This document shows positions 33,335 through 42,949 of a stretch of DNA of 64,000 nt, piece by piece; positions within the stretch are counted from its first letter, which is position 1; each line of letters begins with the position of its first letter. The notes under the pieces are model-generated. The model had not been told where the DNA came from. It saw only the letters and a program-made list of their open reading frames with translations, and made no database searches. The stretch spans positions 124,001 to 188,000 of the forward strand of contig CAVRBO010000001.1 in the NCBI GenBank assembly GCA_963719285.1. Reading direction: 5' to 3'. The stretch is from C-114 sp963719285 (lineage in GTDB: Bacteria; Chloroflexota; Limnocylindria; Limnocylindrales; CSP1-4). Made by a program: the position numbers and the translations under genes.

Positions 33335-33382
33335 GGCGCGGCGACGACCGGAGGCTCCGGGGACCGGACGGAGCCAGGCAGG

Positions 33383-36295
33383 TCAGGCGTCGGGGATGAC
33401 GGCGTGTGCCGACATCTCGGCGATGATCGACTGGAGCGTGCCGATCTCGAACGGCTTCGACAGGAGCCGGATGGCTCGCCCCTCGGCGAAGGCGAGGAGC
33501 TCCGGATTGAGGACGTCGCCGCTCATGAGGACGAAGTGGCGGGCGAGGTCGGGCTGGATCGCGGCGACGCGCTCGTAGACGTCGGTCCCGGTCATGCCCG
33601 GCATCCGGTGGTCGCAGATGATCCCGTCGAACCGGTCCGCTTCGATCAGCCGGAGCGCGGCGGCGCCGGTCGCGGCCACGACGACATCGACGCCGCCGCG
33701 CAGCACGCGGACGAGGAACGTCCGGATCGTCTCTTCGTCGTCGACGACCAGGACACGCAACCGGCGCGCCTCGGGCGAGGACGGTGCCACGGGCGCGCGG
33801 ACCTGTGGGGTGGTCGGAACGTCATCGCCGCCGTCGGGCTCCGCCAGCCCGGGCACCACGACCGAGGAGTGGCTCCCACCTGACTGCACGAGCGGAAGCT
33901 GGATCGTGAAGACCGAGCCACCGCCGGCCCCCGGTTCGAACCACAGGCGCCCGCCGTGGCCCGCGACGATCGCGAACGAGACGGACAGTCCGAGACCGGT
34001 CCCGACCCCCGGGTCCTTGGTCGTGAAGAAGGGCAGGAAGAGCCGGTCCCGGTTGCCCTCGGCGACCCCGGGACCGTCGTCGGCGAAGGCGAGCCGCGCG
34101 ACGCGCGCCCCGGCCTCGTCCTCGCCCAGCCGGGCCGAGATCCGGAGGGTGCCCTTCCCTGGACCGCCGCGGATCGCCTGGATCGCGTTCTGGGTGAGGT
34201 TGAGGATGACCTGTTGCAGCATCGCCCGATCGAGCGGCACGGGCGGGAGGTCGTCCGGGATGTCGACTTCGACCGAGATCCCGCCGAAGAGCTCGTACGA
34301 CTGCAGGTCGAGGATGCTCTGCACCAGGACACCCAGGCGCGTGGGGTACCGCTCGGGCGGCCGATGGCGGGCGAAGTTGAGGAGGTTCTCGACGATCCGC
34401 TTGGTCCGCGTCGCCTCGGCGACGAGCAGGCCGGCGTCCGAGCGCAGCTCATCCGGCAGGGCCGGGTCGCTCCCGAGCAGCTTGCTGAAGCCGATGATCG
34501 CCTGGAGTGGGTTGTTGAGCTCGTGCGCGACGCCCGCGACGAGCTGGCCCACGGCTTCCATCTTCTGCGCCTGGAGCAGCTCGGCCTGGAGCCGGTCGGC
34601 CTCGGACGTGTCGCGGATGGTGACGAGATGGCGCGGCTCGCCATCGAGGACGATCCGCCGGACGTTGAGCTGCTGGGCGAACACGGAGCCGTCGACGCGC
34701 CGGCCCACGCCCAGGAATGTCGCCTGGCCGTCGCGTGCCATCGCCGCCTCGCGACGGGCGTCTTCGGCCGGGTCGATGTCGGTGATCTCGTCGACGCGCC
34801 GCCCGACGAGGCCCCGCGGGCCGGTCCGGTAGAGCCGCTCGGCGTGGGGGTTCATGTCGGTGATGGTCCCGTCGACCGTCGTGACCACGTACGCCTCCGG
34901 GGCGTCCGTGAAGAGGGTCCGGTAGCGCTGCTCGGACGCCTCGATCTCGGCCCGCAGCCGGTGGTTCGCGAACGCGACGGCGATGCTCCGGCCGATCGCC
35001 TCGAGGGCTCGCTCGTCCACCGCGACGGTATCGGCCGCCCGATCGAACCACAGGACGAGGGCGGCGTTCGGTGGGTCGACGTCGGCGACGGGGAAGACGG
35101 CGCGCGAGCGGTAGCCTGCCGCGAGGGCGGCCCGGATCATCGGGTCGTCCGTGGCCGCGGCGTCATACGACTCGACATAGGGCACCGGACCGTCGGGGCC
35201 CCATCCGGCCAGATCCGCGATCGCGGTCGTGGCGAGCAGGTCGCGCATCGCGTCGTCGACCGAGACCTCCACGACCGGTTCCCAGTGGTCGGGCCCGACG
35301 CGCCACACGCCACCGGCGACCGCTTCGAGCGCCCAGATGAGCTGGCGGACGACCGACTCCGCGAGAGACTCCGGATCGCTCGTCTGGGGCAGGCGAGCGA
35401 GCTCGACCAGGGCCTCGAGGCGGGCCGTCAGGACCTGGGCGGTCTCGAAACGTGCGCTCAGGGCCTCGACCAGCCGGGCGTTCTCGAGCGCGGCACCCAG
35501 GTGGATCGCCGCCTCCCGGACCGGATGCTCGGCCGGCTCGTCCGGCGACCCGTCGACCCAGCCCAGGGCCAGCAGCCCGACGATCGTGTCGCCGCTCCAG
35601 ATCGCGGTCGCCGCCATCCAGCTCAGTCCGATCTTCTCGATCAGCGTGCGAACGTCGTCGCGCAGGGGCAGGCCCGCCGGGTCCCCGGCGAGCACGAGCC
35701 CGTGCGTGGCGATCGCGCGAAGGAGGGTCGATGTCACCGGGTCGATGACCCTGACGACGTCCGCGAATCGGCCCTCGCTGATCTCGGCGAGGGTCTCGTA
35801 GCGGCCCCCGTCGAGCAGGGCGACGATGCCGTCGTCCGCACCGGTCGTACGGCGCAGGATCTCCAATGCCTCGCGCGCCACGGCATGGCGATCGCGGACG
35901 CCACCACTGTCCGTCCCGAGTGCTGCCAGCGCCGCCATCTGGGCGGCGAGATCGACCGAGCTCGTGACGTCGCTGCCGGAGACCACGATCCGCCGGACGC
36001 GACGATCCACGCCTCGGTCCGCGGCGGTGGACGTGTCGACGACGATCAGCTCGCCCACGCGCGATCCCAGTCGCGGCCTGTCGAGCCGCCGCTCCGACCA
36101 CGGCTTCTCTTCCCGCAGGACCCGCCCGGGGTCACGGCCCGGCCCGCTGACCGACTGCCAGTCGACGAGATCGTCGAACAACCGGCCCACGGCCTGCCCG
36201 GCTGGGATGCCCCACATCGCCTCGGCCGCCGGGTTCCAAGCTTCGACGACCCGGCGTGGGTCGAGCGCGTAGATCGCCTGCGGTCCGTTCCACAC
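33383..36295 (-). CDS. Hybrid sensor histidine kinase with PAS, GAF and receiver domains
   Basis: About 970 residues in the uninterrupted frame. Order: PAS (1-120), two GAF-like domains (about 140-440), a second PAS (about 455-570), HisKA with VAHELNNPLQ (phospho-His near 591), HATPase (GTGLGLSVSFAIV), and a C-terminal receiver whose CDHRMPG Asp is near 894. There is no output domain and no transmembrane segment, so it senses a cytoplasmic cue. GTG 36295 starts inside the first PAS strand, which is suspiciously short. A TACGAT box six bases before GTG 36434 in the neighbouring frame fits a better start, if one G in the GGGCGGG run at 36313-36319 is extra. It is divergent from the thiolase gene. 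Confidence 0.85.
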   Translation of the reverse strand: MWNGPQAIYALDPRRVVEAWNPAAEAMWGIPAGQAVGRLFDDLVDWQSVSGPGRDPGRVLREEKPWSERRLDRPRLGSRVGELIVVDTSTAADRGVDRRVRRIVVSGSDVTSSVDLAAQMAALAALGTDSGGVRDRHAVAREALEILRRTTGADDGIVALLDGGRYETLAEISEGRFADVVRVIDPVTSTLLRAIATHGLVLAGDPAGLPLRDDVRTLIEKIGLSWMAATAIWSGDTIVGLLALGWVDGSPDEPAEHPVREAAIHLGAALENARLVEALSARFETAQVLTARLEALVELARLPQTSDPESLAESVVRQLIWALEAVAGGVWRVGPDHWEPVVEVSVDDAMRDLLATTAIADLAGWGPDGPVPYVESYDAAATDDPMIRAALAAGYRSRAVFPVADVDPPNAALVLWFDRAADTVAVDERALEAIGRSIAVAFANHRLRAEIEASEQRYRTLFTDAPEAYVVTTVDGTITDMNPHAERLYRTGPRGLVGRRVDEITDIDPAEDARREAAMARDGQATFLGVGRRVDGSVFAQQLNVRRIVLDGEPRHLVTIRDTSEADRLQAELLQAQKMEAVGQLVAGVAHELNNPLQAIIGFSKLLGSDPALPDELRSDAGLLVAEATRTKRIVENLLNFARHRPPERYPTRLGVLVQSILDLQSYELFGGISVEVDIPDDLPPVPLDRAMLQQVILNLTQNAIQAIRGGPGKGTLRISARLGEDEAGARVARLAFADDGPGVAEGNRDRLFLPFFTTKDPGVGTGLGLSVSFAIVAGHGGRLWFEPGAGGGSVFTIQLPLVQSGGSHSSVVVPGLAEPDGGDDVPTTPQVRAPVAPSSPEARRLRVLVVDDEETIRTFLVRVLRGGVDVVVAATGAAALRLIEADRFDGIICDHRMPGMTGTDVYERVAAIQPDLARHFVLMSGDVLNPELLAFAEGRAIRLLSKPFEIGTLQSIIAEMSAHAVIPDA

Positions 36296-36440
36296 GCTTG
36301 CGAGCAGGTCCGCGGGCGGGAAGGGGAGCCGGTGCGAGGATCGGAGCGCGTGACGGCTCGACGGCAGGGCCTTCGATCGAAGGCGACGGTCGGGGAGCGG
36401 TCCCGCTCGCGAGCGGCGGCTTGGGGGCTCGCACGTGGGT

Positions 36441-36446
36441 ATCGTA
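36441..36446 (-). promoter_or_regulatory. Candidate leaderless -10 box (TACGAT) for the histidine kinase
   Basis: On the minus strand TACGAT is followed by six bases and GTG (36434). That GTG is one frame away from the kinase reading frame, so the promoter is only meaningful if a frameshift near 36313-36319 is corrected. Confidence 0.35.
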
Positions 36447-36590
36447 CGCGCGACCCGGTCCGGTGCCCCTGCCCCGGTCGGATGGCAGGCGCTCCACCAA
36501 ACACATGAGACGGCCGACGGCCCGCGCCGCGGCCACCCGCGCCGGCCGGCGAGTATCGGCCGCTCTGCCCGGGTTCCTGCGATGCCGGTG

Positions 36591-36596
36591 TACATT
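36591..36596 (+). promoter_or_regulatory. Leaderless -10 box (TACATT) before the thiolase gene
   Basis: TACATT, six bases, ATG 36603. This spacing decides between ATG 36603 and the in-frame ATG 36582, in favour of 36603. Confidence 0.5.
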
Positions 36597-36602
36597 CGTG
36601 GC

Positions 36603-37844
36603 ATGCAGCCCGACGGCCGGAACGGCCACGTCTTCCTCGTAAGTGCGGCCCGGACGCCGATCGGCAAGTTCGGTGGCGGCCTGTCGACGGTCCCGGCCAC
36701 GGAGCTCGGCGGGGTCGCGATCCGGGCGGCCATGGACCGCTCGGGCCTTCCGCACGACGCGCCCGTGGACGAGGTCCTGATGGGCCAGGTCCTGCAGGCC
36801 GGAGTCGGCCAGGCCCCGGCCCGCCAGGCCGCGCTGCAGGCGGGCCTGCCGGTGACGACGAGTGCGACGACGATCAACCGCGTGTGCGGCTCGGGTCTCA
36901 AGGCGATCATGCTCGCCGCCGCCGAGATCCGGGCCGGCGATGCCGAGATCGCGATCGCCGGCGGCATGGAGAGCATGAACCAGGCTCCGTTCCTGCTCCG
37001 CGACGCCCGCTTCGGGTACCGGCTCGGCGACGCGGCGCTCATCGACGCGGCCGTCCATGACGGCCTGTGGTGCGCGATCGAGGACTGCCACATGGGGACC
37101 CACGCCGAGCGCGTCGCCATCGCCGAACAGGTGAGCCGGGAGGACCAGGACGCCTTTGCGCTCGAAAGCCACCGGCGCGCGATCTCGGCCATGGACGCGG
37201 GCCGGTTCGCCGACGAGCTCGTGCCCGTCATGGTCCGCGATGCCCGCGGGCGCGAGACGATCCTCGCCGTCGACGAGGGGCCCCGCCGCGATACGAGCCT
37301 CGAGGCGCTCGCCCGGCTGAAGCCCGCGTTCGACCTCCCGAGCGAGGCCTCCGGTGACCGCGCCGATGCGACGGACGGCACCGTCACGGCCGGGAATGCC
37401 CCCGGGATCACCGATGGCGCAGCCGCCACGGTGGTGGTCTCGGAGCGGGTGGTGGAGCGACACGGCCTGAAGCCGCTCGCGCGGATCGTCGGCTATGCGC
37501 AGGCGGAGGTCGAGCCGAAGTGGCTGTTCCTGGCCCCGATCGCCGGGGTCCGCCGCCTGCTCGATCGGATCGAGCTGCCGATCGAGGCATTCGACCTGGT
37601 CGAGATCAACGAGGCGTTCGCCGCCCAGACGCTCGCCGACGGACGCGAGCTCGGGTTCGACTGGTCGAAGGTGAACGTCAATGGCGGGGCGATCGCCCTC
37701 GGCCACCCGATCGGTGCGAGCGGCGCGCGGATCGTCGCGACCCTGCTCCATGAGCTCCGCCGGCGCGAAGGCCGCTATGGCCTCGCGACCCTCTGCCTCG
37801 GCGGCGGCGGCTCCGTCGCGATGGCGTTCGAGCGTGCGACGTGA
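36603..37844 (+). CDS. Acetyl-CoA C-acetyltransferase (thiolase)
   Basis: Degradative or biosynthetic thiolase, 413 residues. Cys95 in INRVCGSGLKA is the acyl-carrying nucleophile; NGGAIALGHPIGASG and the C-terminal TLCLGGGGSVAM carry the other catalytic His and Cys. ESMNQAPFLL and EINEAFAAQ are also conserved. GTGA overlap with the aldehyde dehydrogenase downstream shows one operon, separate from but near the hydroxyacyl-CoA dehydrogenase. Confidence 0.94.
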   Translation: MQPDGRNGHVFLVSAARTPIGKFGGGLSTVPATELGGVAIRAAMDRSGLPHDAPVDEVLMGQVLQAGVGQAPARQAALQAGLPVTTSATTINRVCGSGLKAIMLAAAEIRAGDAEIAIAGGMESMNQAPFLLRDARFGYRLGDAALIDAAVHDGLWCAIEDCHMGTHAERVAIAEQVSREDQDAFALESHRRAISAMDAGRFADELVPVMVRDARGRETILAVDEGPRRDTSLEALARLKPAFDLPSEASGDRADATDGTVTAGNAPGITDGAAATVVVSERVVERHGLKPLARIVGYAQAEVEPKWLFLAPIAGVRRLLDRIELPIEAFDLVEINEAFAAQTLADGRELGFDWSKVNVNGGAIALGHPIGASGARIVATLLHELRRREGRYGLATLCLGGGGSVAMAFERAT

Positions 37845-39376
37845 CCGCGCCACTCTCCGATCGGCCGATGGCCCGACCGGCCGAACCGCCCACCTTCCGC
37901 CTCTTCATCGCCGGGGAGTGGGTCGATTCCGAGTCGGGTGCGACATTCGAAAGCCGCAATCCGGCGAATACGAACGACGTGATCGGCGTGTTCCAGTCCG
38001 GCAGCGCGGCCGACGTGGCCAGGGCCGTCCGCGCGGCCGAGACGGCCGGACTCCTGTGGCGACGCACCCCGGCTCCGAAGCGCGGCGAGATCCTGTATCG
38101 CTTCGGAGCGCTCATGGCGGAGCACAAGGAGCGCCTGTCGCGGGCGATGACCAGGGAGATGGGCAAGGTCCTGGCGGAGGCGCGGGGAGATGTCCAGGAG
38201 GGCATCGACATCGCCTTCCTCATGGCCGGCGAAGGCCGTCGCATGTTCGGCGAGACGACGCCCTCGGAGTTGCCCGACAAGTGGGCGATGAGCGTCCGCC
38301 AACCGATCGGCGTCGCCGGGATCATCACGCCCTGGAACTTCCCGATGGCGATCCCGTGCTGGAAGATGATGCCGGCGCTCGTGACCGGCAATACCGTCGT
38401 GTTCAAGCCATCGAGCGACACGCCCCACTGCGCCACGCTCCTGGTCGAGTTGATGGTCGAGGCGGGCTTCCCGCCCGGGACCGTCAACCTGGTGACCGGC
38501 TCGGGTGCGGAGGTCGGCGACGCGATCGTCGAGAGCCCGGACGTCGCGGTGATCAGCTTCACCGGCAACACCGAGACGGGCCGCCACATCGCCGCCCGGG
38601 CCGCCCGCCGGCTGAAGCGCCTGTCGATGGAACTCGGCGGCAAGAACGGGATCGTTGTGCTGGCCGACGCGGACCTCGACCTCGCGACGGACGGCATCGT
38701 CTGGTCGGCCTACGGCACGACGGGCCAGCGCTGCACCGCCGCCAGCCGGGTCATCGTCGAGCGCGCCGTGCTCGACCCGCTCCTCCAGCGCCTGGAGGCG
38801 CGCGCCCGGGCCCTCCGCCTGGGCGACGGCCTCCTGCCGACCACCGACGTGGGGCCGCTGATCAACGAGCCGGCCCGGACCAAGGTCGAGGGCTACATGC
38901 CGGTCGGGCTGCGCGATGGCGAGCTCATCGTCGGCGGGGAACGCCCGACGGGGGCCGACCTGGCCCACGGCCACTTCTTCACCCCGACGATCTTCACCGG
39001 CATCCGGCCCATGGACCGCCTCGCCCAGGAGGAGATCTTCGGGCCGGTCCTGTCGGTCATCGCCGTCGACGGCTACCAGGAGGCGGTCACGGCGCTCAAC
39101 CAGACGCGCTACGGCCTGTCGTCGAGCATCTTCACCCGCGACGCCAACGCGGCGTTCCGGGCCATGCGCGACTTCGAGACCGGCCTCGTCTACGTGAACG
39201 CCGGCACGACCGGCGCCGAGACGCACTTGCCGTTCGGGGGCATCAAGGACACCGGCAACGGCCACCGCGAGGCAGGCCACGCGGCCCTCGACACGTACAC
39301 CGAGTGGAAGTCCATCTACGTCGACTTCTCCGGCCGGCTCCAGCGCGCCCAGATCGACAACCAGCCCACGGACTAG
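37841..39376 (+). CDS. NAD(P)-dependent aldehyde dehydrogenase
   Basis: Oxidises an aldehyde to the acid, 511 residues. Glu264 in MELGGKNG and Cys298 in GTTGQRCTAAS are the general base and nucleophile; ITPWNFPMAIPCWK and SFTGNTETG bind the cofactor. The C-terminal segment VNAGTTGAETHLPFGGIKDTGNGHREAG is ALDH7-like (amino-adipic or related semialdehydes), so succinate- or piperideine-type semialdehydes are likely substrates. GTG 37841 overlaps the thiolase stop. Followed eight bases later by an MmcQ-like gene. Confidence 0.9.
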   Translation: MTAPLSDRPMARPAEPPTFRLFIAGEWVDSESGATFESRNPANTNDVIGVFQSGSAADVARAVRAAETAGLLWRRTPAPKRGEILYRFGALMAEHKERLSRAMTREMGKVLAEARGDVQEGIDIAFLMAGEGRRMFGETTPSELPDKWAMSVRQPIGVAGIITPWNFPMAIPCWKMMPALVTGNTVVFKPSSDTPHCATLLVELMVEAGFPPGTVNLVTGSGAEVGDAIVESPDVAVISFTGNTETGRHIAARAARRLKRLSMELGGKNGIVVLADADLDLATDGIVWSAYGTTGQRCTAASRVIVERAVLDPLLQRLEARARALRLGDGLLPTTDVGPLINEPARTKVEGYMPVGLRDGELIVGGERPTGADLAHGHFFTPTIFTGIRPMDRLAQEEIFGPVLSVIAVDGYQEAVTALNQTRYGLSSSIFTRDANAAFRAMRDFETGLVYVNAGTTGAETHLPFGGIKDTGNGHREAGHAALDTYTEWKSIYVDFSGRLQRAQIDNQPTD

Positions 39377-39384
39377 CGTCGGCG

Positions 39385-39729
39385 ATGCCCACGTTCCAGG
39401 ACGTCCGGCGCCTCGCGATGGCCCTGCCGGAGGTCGAGGAGGTCCCGACCTGGGAGACGGACCTGACCTTCCGGGTCCGGGGCAAGATCTTCACGATCGG
39501 TGGCGAGGGTGCCACCCGCGTCTCCATCAAGGCCCGACCCGACCGGCAGGCCGAGCTCATCGACCTCGACCCGGCGACGTTCGCGAGCTCGCCCTACGTC
39601 GGCCGATTCGGCTGGGTGACGGTGGATCTGGGGCGGGTCGACACGGGTGTTCTCGCCAGCCTGCTCGCCGGCGCGTGGCGGCTCACCGCCCCGAGGCGCC
39701 TCGTCGCGACCGTGGAACCCGAAGGCTGA
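39385..39729 (+). CDS. MmcQ/YjbR family protein
   Basis: 114 residues with the CyaY-like YjbR fold sequence: FQDVRRLAMALPEVEEVPTWE, FRVRGKIFTIGG, IKARPDRQAEL and the RFGWVTVDLG to AWRLTAPRRLV end. Family members are small DNA-binding-like proteins without a settled role. Third gene of the thiolase operon. Confidence 0.82.
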   Translation: MPTFQDVRRLAMALPEVEEVPTWETDLTFRVRGKIFTIGGEGATRVSIKARPDRQAELIDLDPATFASSPYVGRFGWVTVDLGRVDTGVLASLLAGAWRLTAPRRLVATVEPEG

Positions 39730-39822
39730 CCTGAGCGTATCCAGGGGCACGGGGGCCGGGACGCACGAACGGCGGACTGTCGGTAGACTCTCCGGGCCCT
39801 AGACCTGAGGAATCCGCGCACG

Positions 39823-42177
39823 ATGTCGTCCGACCCGCCGAAGCCCGCGCATCGCCCGTCCCGAGAGCCCGCGACCGTCCGGGTCGCCATGTGGAGCGCA
39901 CGCCATCGCTGGCTGGTGGCGGTCGCCTGGTTCGTTGTGACGATCGGGATCTTCGTGCTGAGCGGGCAGATGGGCGGCATCCGCAGCCTGGATGCGAGCG
40001 GCAACCCAAACGAGGACACGGTCGAGGCCCAGAAGGCCTATGACGTGTTCAACGCCGGAGGCACCTCGGAACCCCCATCGGAGCGCTTCGTCGTCGTCCT
40101 CGCCGGCGCTCCCGGCGTCGCGACGGATCCCGCCTTCAAGGCCACGGTGAGCGAGCTCGTGACGTCCCTCGGCGCGGCTCAGGCGGATGTCGACGGGACC
40201 ACGATGAAGACGTTCGACCAGCTCCTCGACCCGCTGACTGCCCCGCCGACGGCCGGCCTCGTGTCGGCGGACGGATCGGCCGTGCGGATCATCGGCCGGA
40301 TCCCCGGCGAGAAGCCCCGGGTCCTGCAGCTGCTGACGCCCATCCGACCGCTGATGGAATCCTTCCGTGCCGCCCATCCCACGACGACGATCCACGTGAT
40401 CGACTCGACCTTCATCAATGACGACATCAACGGCCTCATCTCGCACGACCTCGACAGCTCGATCGTGCTCACGATCCCGGCCACGTTCATCATCCTCATG
40501 ATCGCCTTCGGAGCGATCGTGGCGTCGGTCGTCCCGATGGTCCTGGCGATCACCTCGCTCATCGCGGCCTTCGGCATCCTGGGCATCTTCAGCCAGCTCG
40601 TGCAGCCGGTCAGCCCGAACGCCGTTCAGCTCATCGTGCTCATCGGCCTCGCTGTGGCCGTCGACTACTCGCTGTTCATGATCACCCGCTTCCGGACCGA
40701 GCGGCGGGCCGGCAGGCCGGTCTCCATGGCCATCGAGATCGCCAGCAGCACCGCCGGGCGAGCGGTCTTCTTCTCGGGACTGGCGGTCATGATCTCGCTG
40801 GCCGGCCTGTTCACCCTCGGCATCGCGCTCTTCTCGTCGATGGCCGTGGGCACGATCGGGGTCGTGCTCGTTTCGGTCATCGGCAGCCTGACGTTCCTGC
40901 CGGCCACGCTCGCCATCGTGGGCGACCGGGTGAACCTGGGCCGCCCGGCGACCTGGCTGCCACGCCTCGCCGGCCGCCTCTTCTTCGGACCCGCGCGCTC
41001 GGGCGGCAAGGCGGTGCTCGCCTGGCTCGACGACCGTGCGGCCCGGCCCGAGGGGACCGGCTTCTGGGGCAGGCTCGTGACCTGGGTCATGCGCCAACCG
41101 CTCGCGCTCGCTGTCGGCTCGACGGCCATCCTCTTGCTGATCGCGTACCCGGTCCTCCACCTGCGGACCGGCGTCACGGACATCACCGGCTTCCCGGCCT
41201 CGATCGACGGCGTCGCCGGGATCCGGCTCCAGAACGAGAAGTGGCCGCAGGGCACCGACCTGACCCTCGACATCGTGGTGACCGACGCCCAGGCCCCGGC
41301 CACGATCGCCGCCATCGACCGCCTCAAGACCGACGCCCTCGCGATCGGTGGCCTCAGCGAGCCCGTTCGGGTCGTCCCGTCAAAGGACGGTCAGGTCGCG
41401 CTCGTGTCGTTCACGATGGGCGGGTCGCAGAACGACCAGACCAACCGCGACATCGTCCGGACCGCCCGGACCTCGCTCGTGCCGTCCATCTTCGGCGGCC
41501 TTCCGGACGTGCACGCCTACGTGAGCGGCGACGCGGCCTATTCGCTCGACGTGACCAACATCTACGCCAACGGCACGCCGCGGATCTTCCTGTTCGTGCT
41601 CGGCCTGTCGTTCCTGCTCATGCTCGTCGCCTTCCACTCGATCGTCATCCCGATCAAGGCGATCCTGCTCAACCTGCTGTCGACCGGCGCCGCGTTCGGT
41701 GTCCTCGTGCTCGTCTTCCAGGACGGTTGGTTGGCCGAGCCACTCGGCATCACCGCCGGCGGCGTCATCGAGAGCTGGGTGCCCATCTTCATCTTCACGA
41801 TCCTGTTCGGGCTGTCGATGGATTACCACCTGTTCATCCTCACCAGGATCAAGGAGGCGCGCGACAGGGGTCTCGAGTCGCGGGCGGCGGTGGCGAAGGG
41901 CATCGCGATCACGTCCGGGACGATCACCAGCGCGGCCTCGATCATGGTCGTGGTCTTCGCGGTCTTCGTGACCCTCAAATTCGTGTTCATCCAGCAGCTC
42001 GGCCTCGGCCTGGCGGTCGCGGTGTTCATCGACGCGACGCTCATCCGGAGCGTGCTCCTGCCGGCGTCGATGACGCTGCTCGGCGACTGGAACTGGTGGA
42101 TGCCGCGCTTCCTCGGTTGGATCCCGAGGGTCACGATCGAGGGCGAGCCCGACGACGAGATCGCCGCGCCCGCGTGA
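39823..42177 (+). CDS. MMPL family RND transporter
   Basis: 784-residue membrane exporter of the MmpL/hydrophobe type with twelve helices in two halves. Each half has a periplasmic loop of about 130-150 residues followed by five or six helices; the motifs VDYSLFMITRFRTE and MDYHLFILTRIKEARDRG, with Asp-Tyr pairs for proton relay, are the family signature. It probably exports lipids or siderophores. TAGACT near 39785 and a GAGGA site suggest a leadered transcript. No accessory gene adjoins it. Confidence 0.92.
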   Translation: MSSDPPKPAHRPSREPATVRVAMWSARHRWLVAVAWFVVTIGIFVLSGQMGGIRSLDASGNPNEDTVEAQKAYDVFNAGGTSEPPSERFVVVLAGAPGVATDPAFKATVSELVTSLGAAQADVDGTTMKTFDQLLDPLTAPPTAGLVSADGSAVRIIGRIPGEKPRVLQLLTPIRPLMESFRAAHPTTTIHVIDSTFINDDINGLISHDLDSSIVLTIPATFIILMIAFGAIVASVVPMVLAITSLIAAFGILGIFSQLVQPVSPNAVQLIVLIGLAVAVDYSLFMITRFRTERRAGRPVSMAIEIASSTAGRAVFFSGLAVMISLAGLFTLGIALFSSMAVGTIGVVLVSVIGSLTFLPATLAIVGDRVNLGRPATWLPRLAGRLFFGPARSGGKAVLAWLDDRAARPEGTGFWGRLVTWVMRQPLALAVGSTAILLLIAYPVLHLRTGVTDITGFPASIDGVAGIRLQNEKWPQGTDLTLDIVVTDAQAPATIAAIDRLKTDALAIGGLSEPVRVVPSKDGQVALVSFTMGGSQNDQTNRDIVRTARTSLVPSIFGGLPDVHAYVSGDAAYSLDVTNIYANGTPRIFLFVLGLSFLLMLVAFHSIVIPIKAILLNLLSTGAAFGVLVLVFQDGWLAEPLGITAGGVIESWVPIFIFTILFGLSMDYHLFILTRIKEARDRGLESRAAVAKGIAITSGTITSAASIMVVVFAVFVTLKFVFIQQLGLGLAVAVFIDATLIRSVLLPASMTLLGDWNWWMPRFLGWIPRVTIEGEPDDEIAAPA

Positions 42178-42218
42178 GGCGGGGCCGAGCGGAGCCGGTC
42201 CTGCGGTATCATCCGCCC

Positions 42219-42293
42219 GGGCCGGTAGCTCAACGGCAGAGCAATTGACTCTTAATCAATTGGTTGGGGGTTCGAATCCCCCCCGGCTCACCA
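42219..42293 (+). tRNA. tRNA-Lys (anticodon CTT)
   Basis: 75 bases with CCA encoded. Acceptor stem GGGCCGG/CCGGCTC (one G-T pair), D stem GCTC/GAGC, anticodon stem ATTGA/TCAAT around loop CTCTTAA (anticodon CTT at 42251-42253, decodes AAG), a five-base variable loop and T arm GGGGG-TTCGAAT-CCCCC. TATCAT (42207-42212) six bases upstream is a plausible -10. Confidence 0.96.
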
Positions 42294-42307
42294 TCGTTCG
42301 AACATAT

Positions 42308-42340
42308 GACGAGGCCCCCGGTCGATCCGGGGGCCTCGTC
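42308..42340 (+). terminator. Strong hairpin after tRNA-Lys
   Basis: A 14-bp perfect stem, GACGAGGCCCCCGG / CCGGGGGCCTCGTC, with loop TCGAT. It can also serve the convergent zinc-ribbon gene, which ends at 42374. No T run. Confidence 0.7.
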
Positions 42341-42373
42341 GAATTCGATGGCGCCGGTGCAGCCGGCGCATGG

Positions 42374-42607
42374 TCAGCGGAGGAGCAATCCGACGAGCAT
42401 GGTCGCAGCCACGGCGCTCAGCGCGATCGGCAGGGCCCAGAACCGCAGGCCGGAGGCGACCGACGGCGCTACCGCGACGACCGAGCCGCCCTTCGGCGCG
42501 AGGCCGCAGTCCGAACAGAACTGCGCGTCGATGGGGTTGACGGTGTAGCACCGCTTGCAGGACCAGCGGAGGCTGGTCGTCGCTGGTCGTGGGCGTGCCC
42601 AAGCCAT
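42374..42607 (-). CDS. Small zinc-ribbon membrane protein
   Basis: 77 residues. WSCKRCYTVNPIDAQFCSDCG is a CxxC...CxxC zinc ribbon near residues 16-36; a C-terminal transmembrane helix (FWALPIALSAVAATMLVGLLL) ends the protein. Function unknown; such proteins are common near transport or regulatory genes. ATG 42607 follows a GAGGAGA ribosome site seven bases away, so the longer in-frame starts are rejected. Confidence 0.75.
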   Translation of the reverse strand: MAWARPRPATTSLRWSCKRCYTVNPIDAQFCSDCGLAPKGGSVVAVAPSVASGLRFWALPIALSAVAATMLVGLLLR

Positions 42608-42949
42608 GATCGTTCTCCTCGTGCGCCGGAACGGATGAGTGCGTGGCTCGGTCGGTTCTGGGTGGTTCCGCCGGGGGACCCACATGGTCGCCACGGGGTC
42701 CCATCCGTGTCCAGTACCTCTGGAGCATCGGTATCCGCCCCGGTCCGTCCCGGACCAGCCCCGACCTCACCGGCGCGCCGCACGTTTTCGGTGCCCGGCC
42801 GCACCGAGGGTCCTGGGTCGGAACAGGACCTTCGTTCCGACGCGTCGCCCGTCGCTCCGAGATAGGGCTGGCGCCCGATGCGCACCCGACCGCCTTAGGG
42901 CCACCGTCGAGTCGAAGCCGGCGCTCGCCCGGCGACTCACGAGGCTTCG
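42608..42949. other. Intergenic region upstream of the ECF sigma gene, structured leader
   Basis: 342 bases with no convincing gene. Between 42789 and 42841 three inverted repeats follow closely: CGGTGC/GCACCG (42789-42806), GGTCCTG/CAGGACC (42809-42830) and GTCGGAAC/GTTCCGAC (42817-42841); the last two overlap and exclude each other. GGAAC (42820-42824), 18 bases, CGTC (42843-42846) also fits an ECF-type promoter. Confidence 0.45.

Noticed and set aside
33383..37429. Histidine kinase starting at 37429
   Set aside because: The extra sequence is antisense to the thiolase gene and has no sensor-like content.
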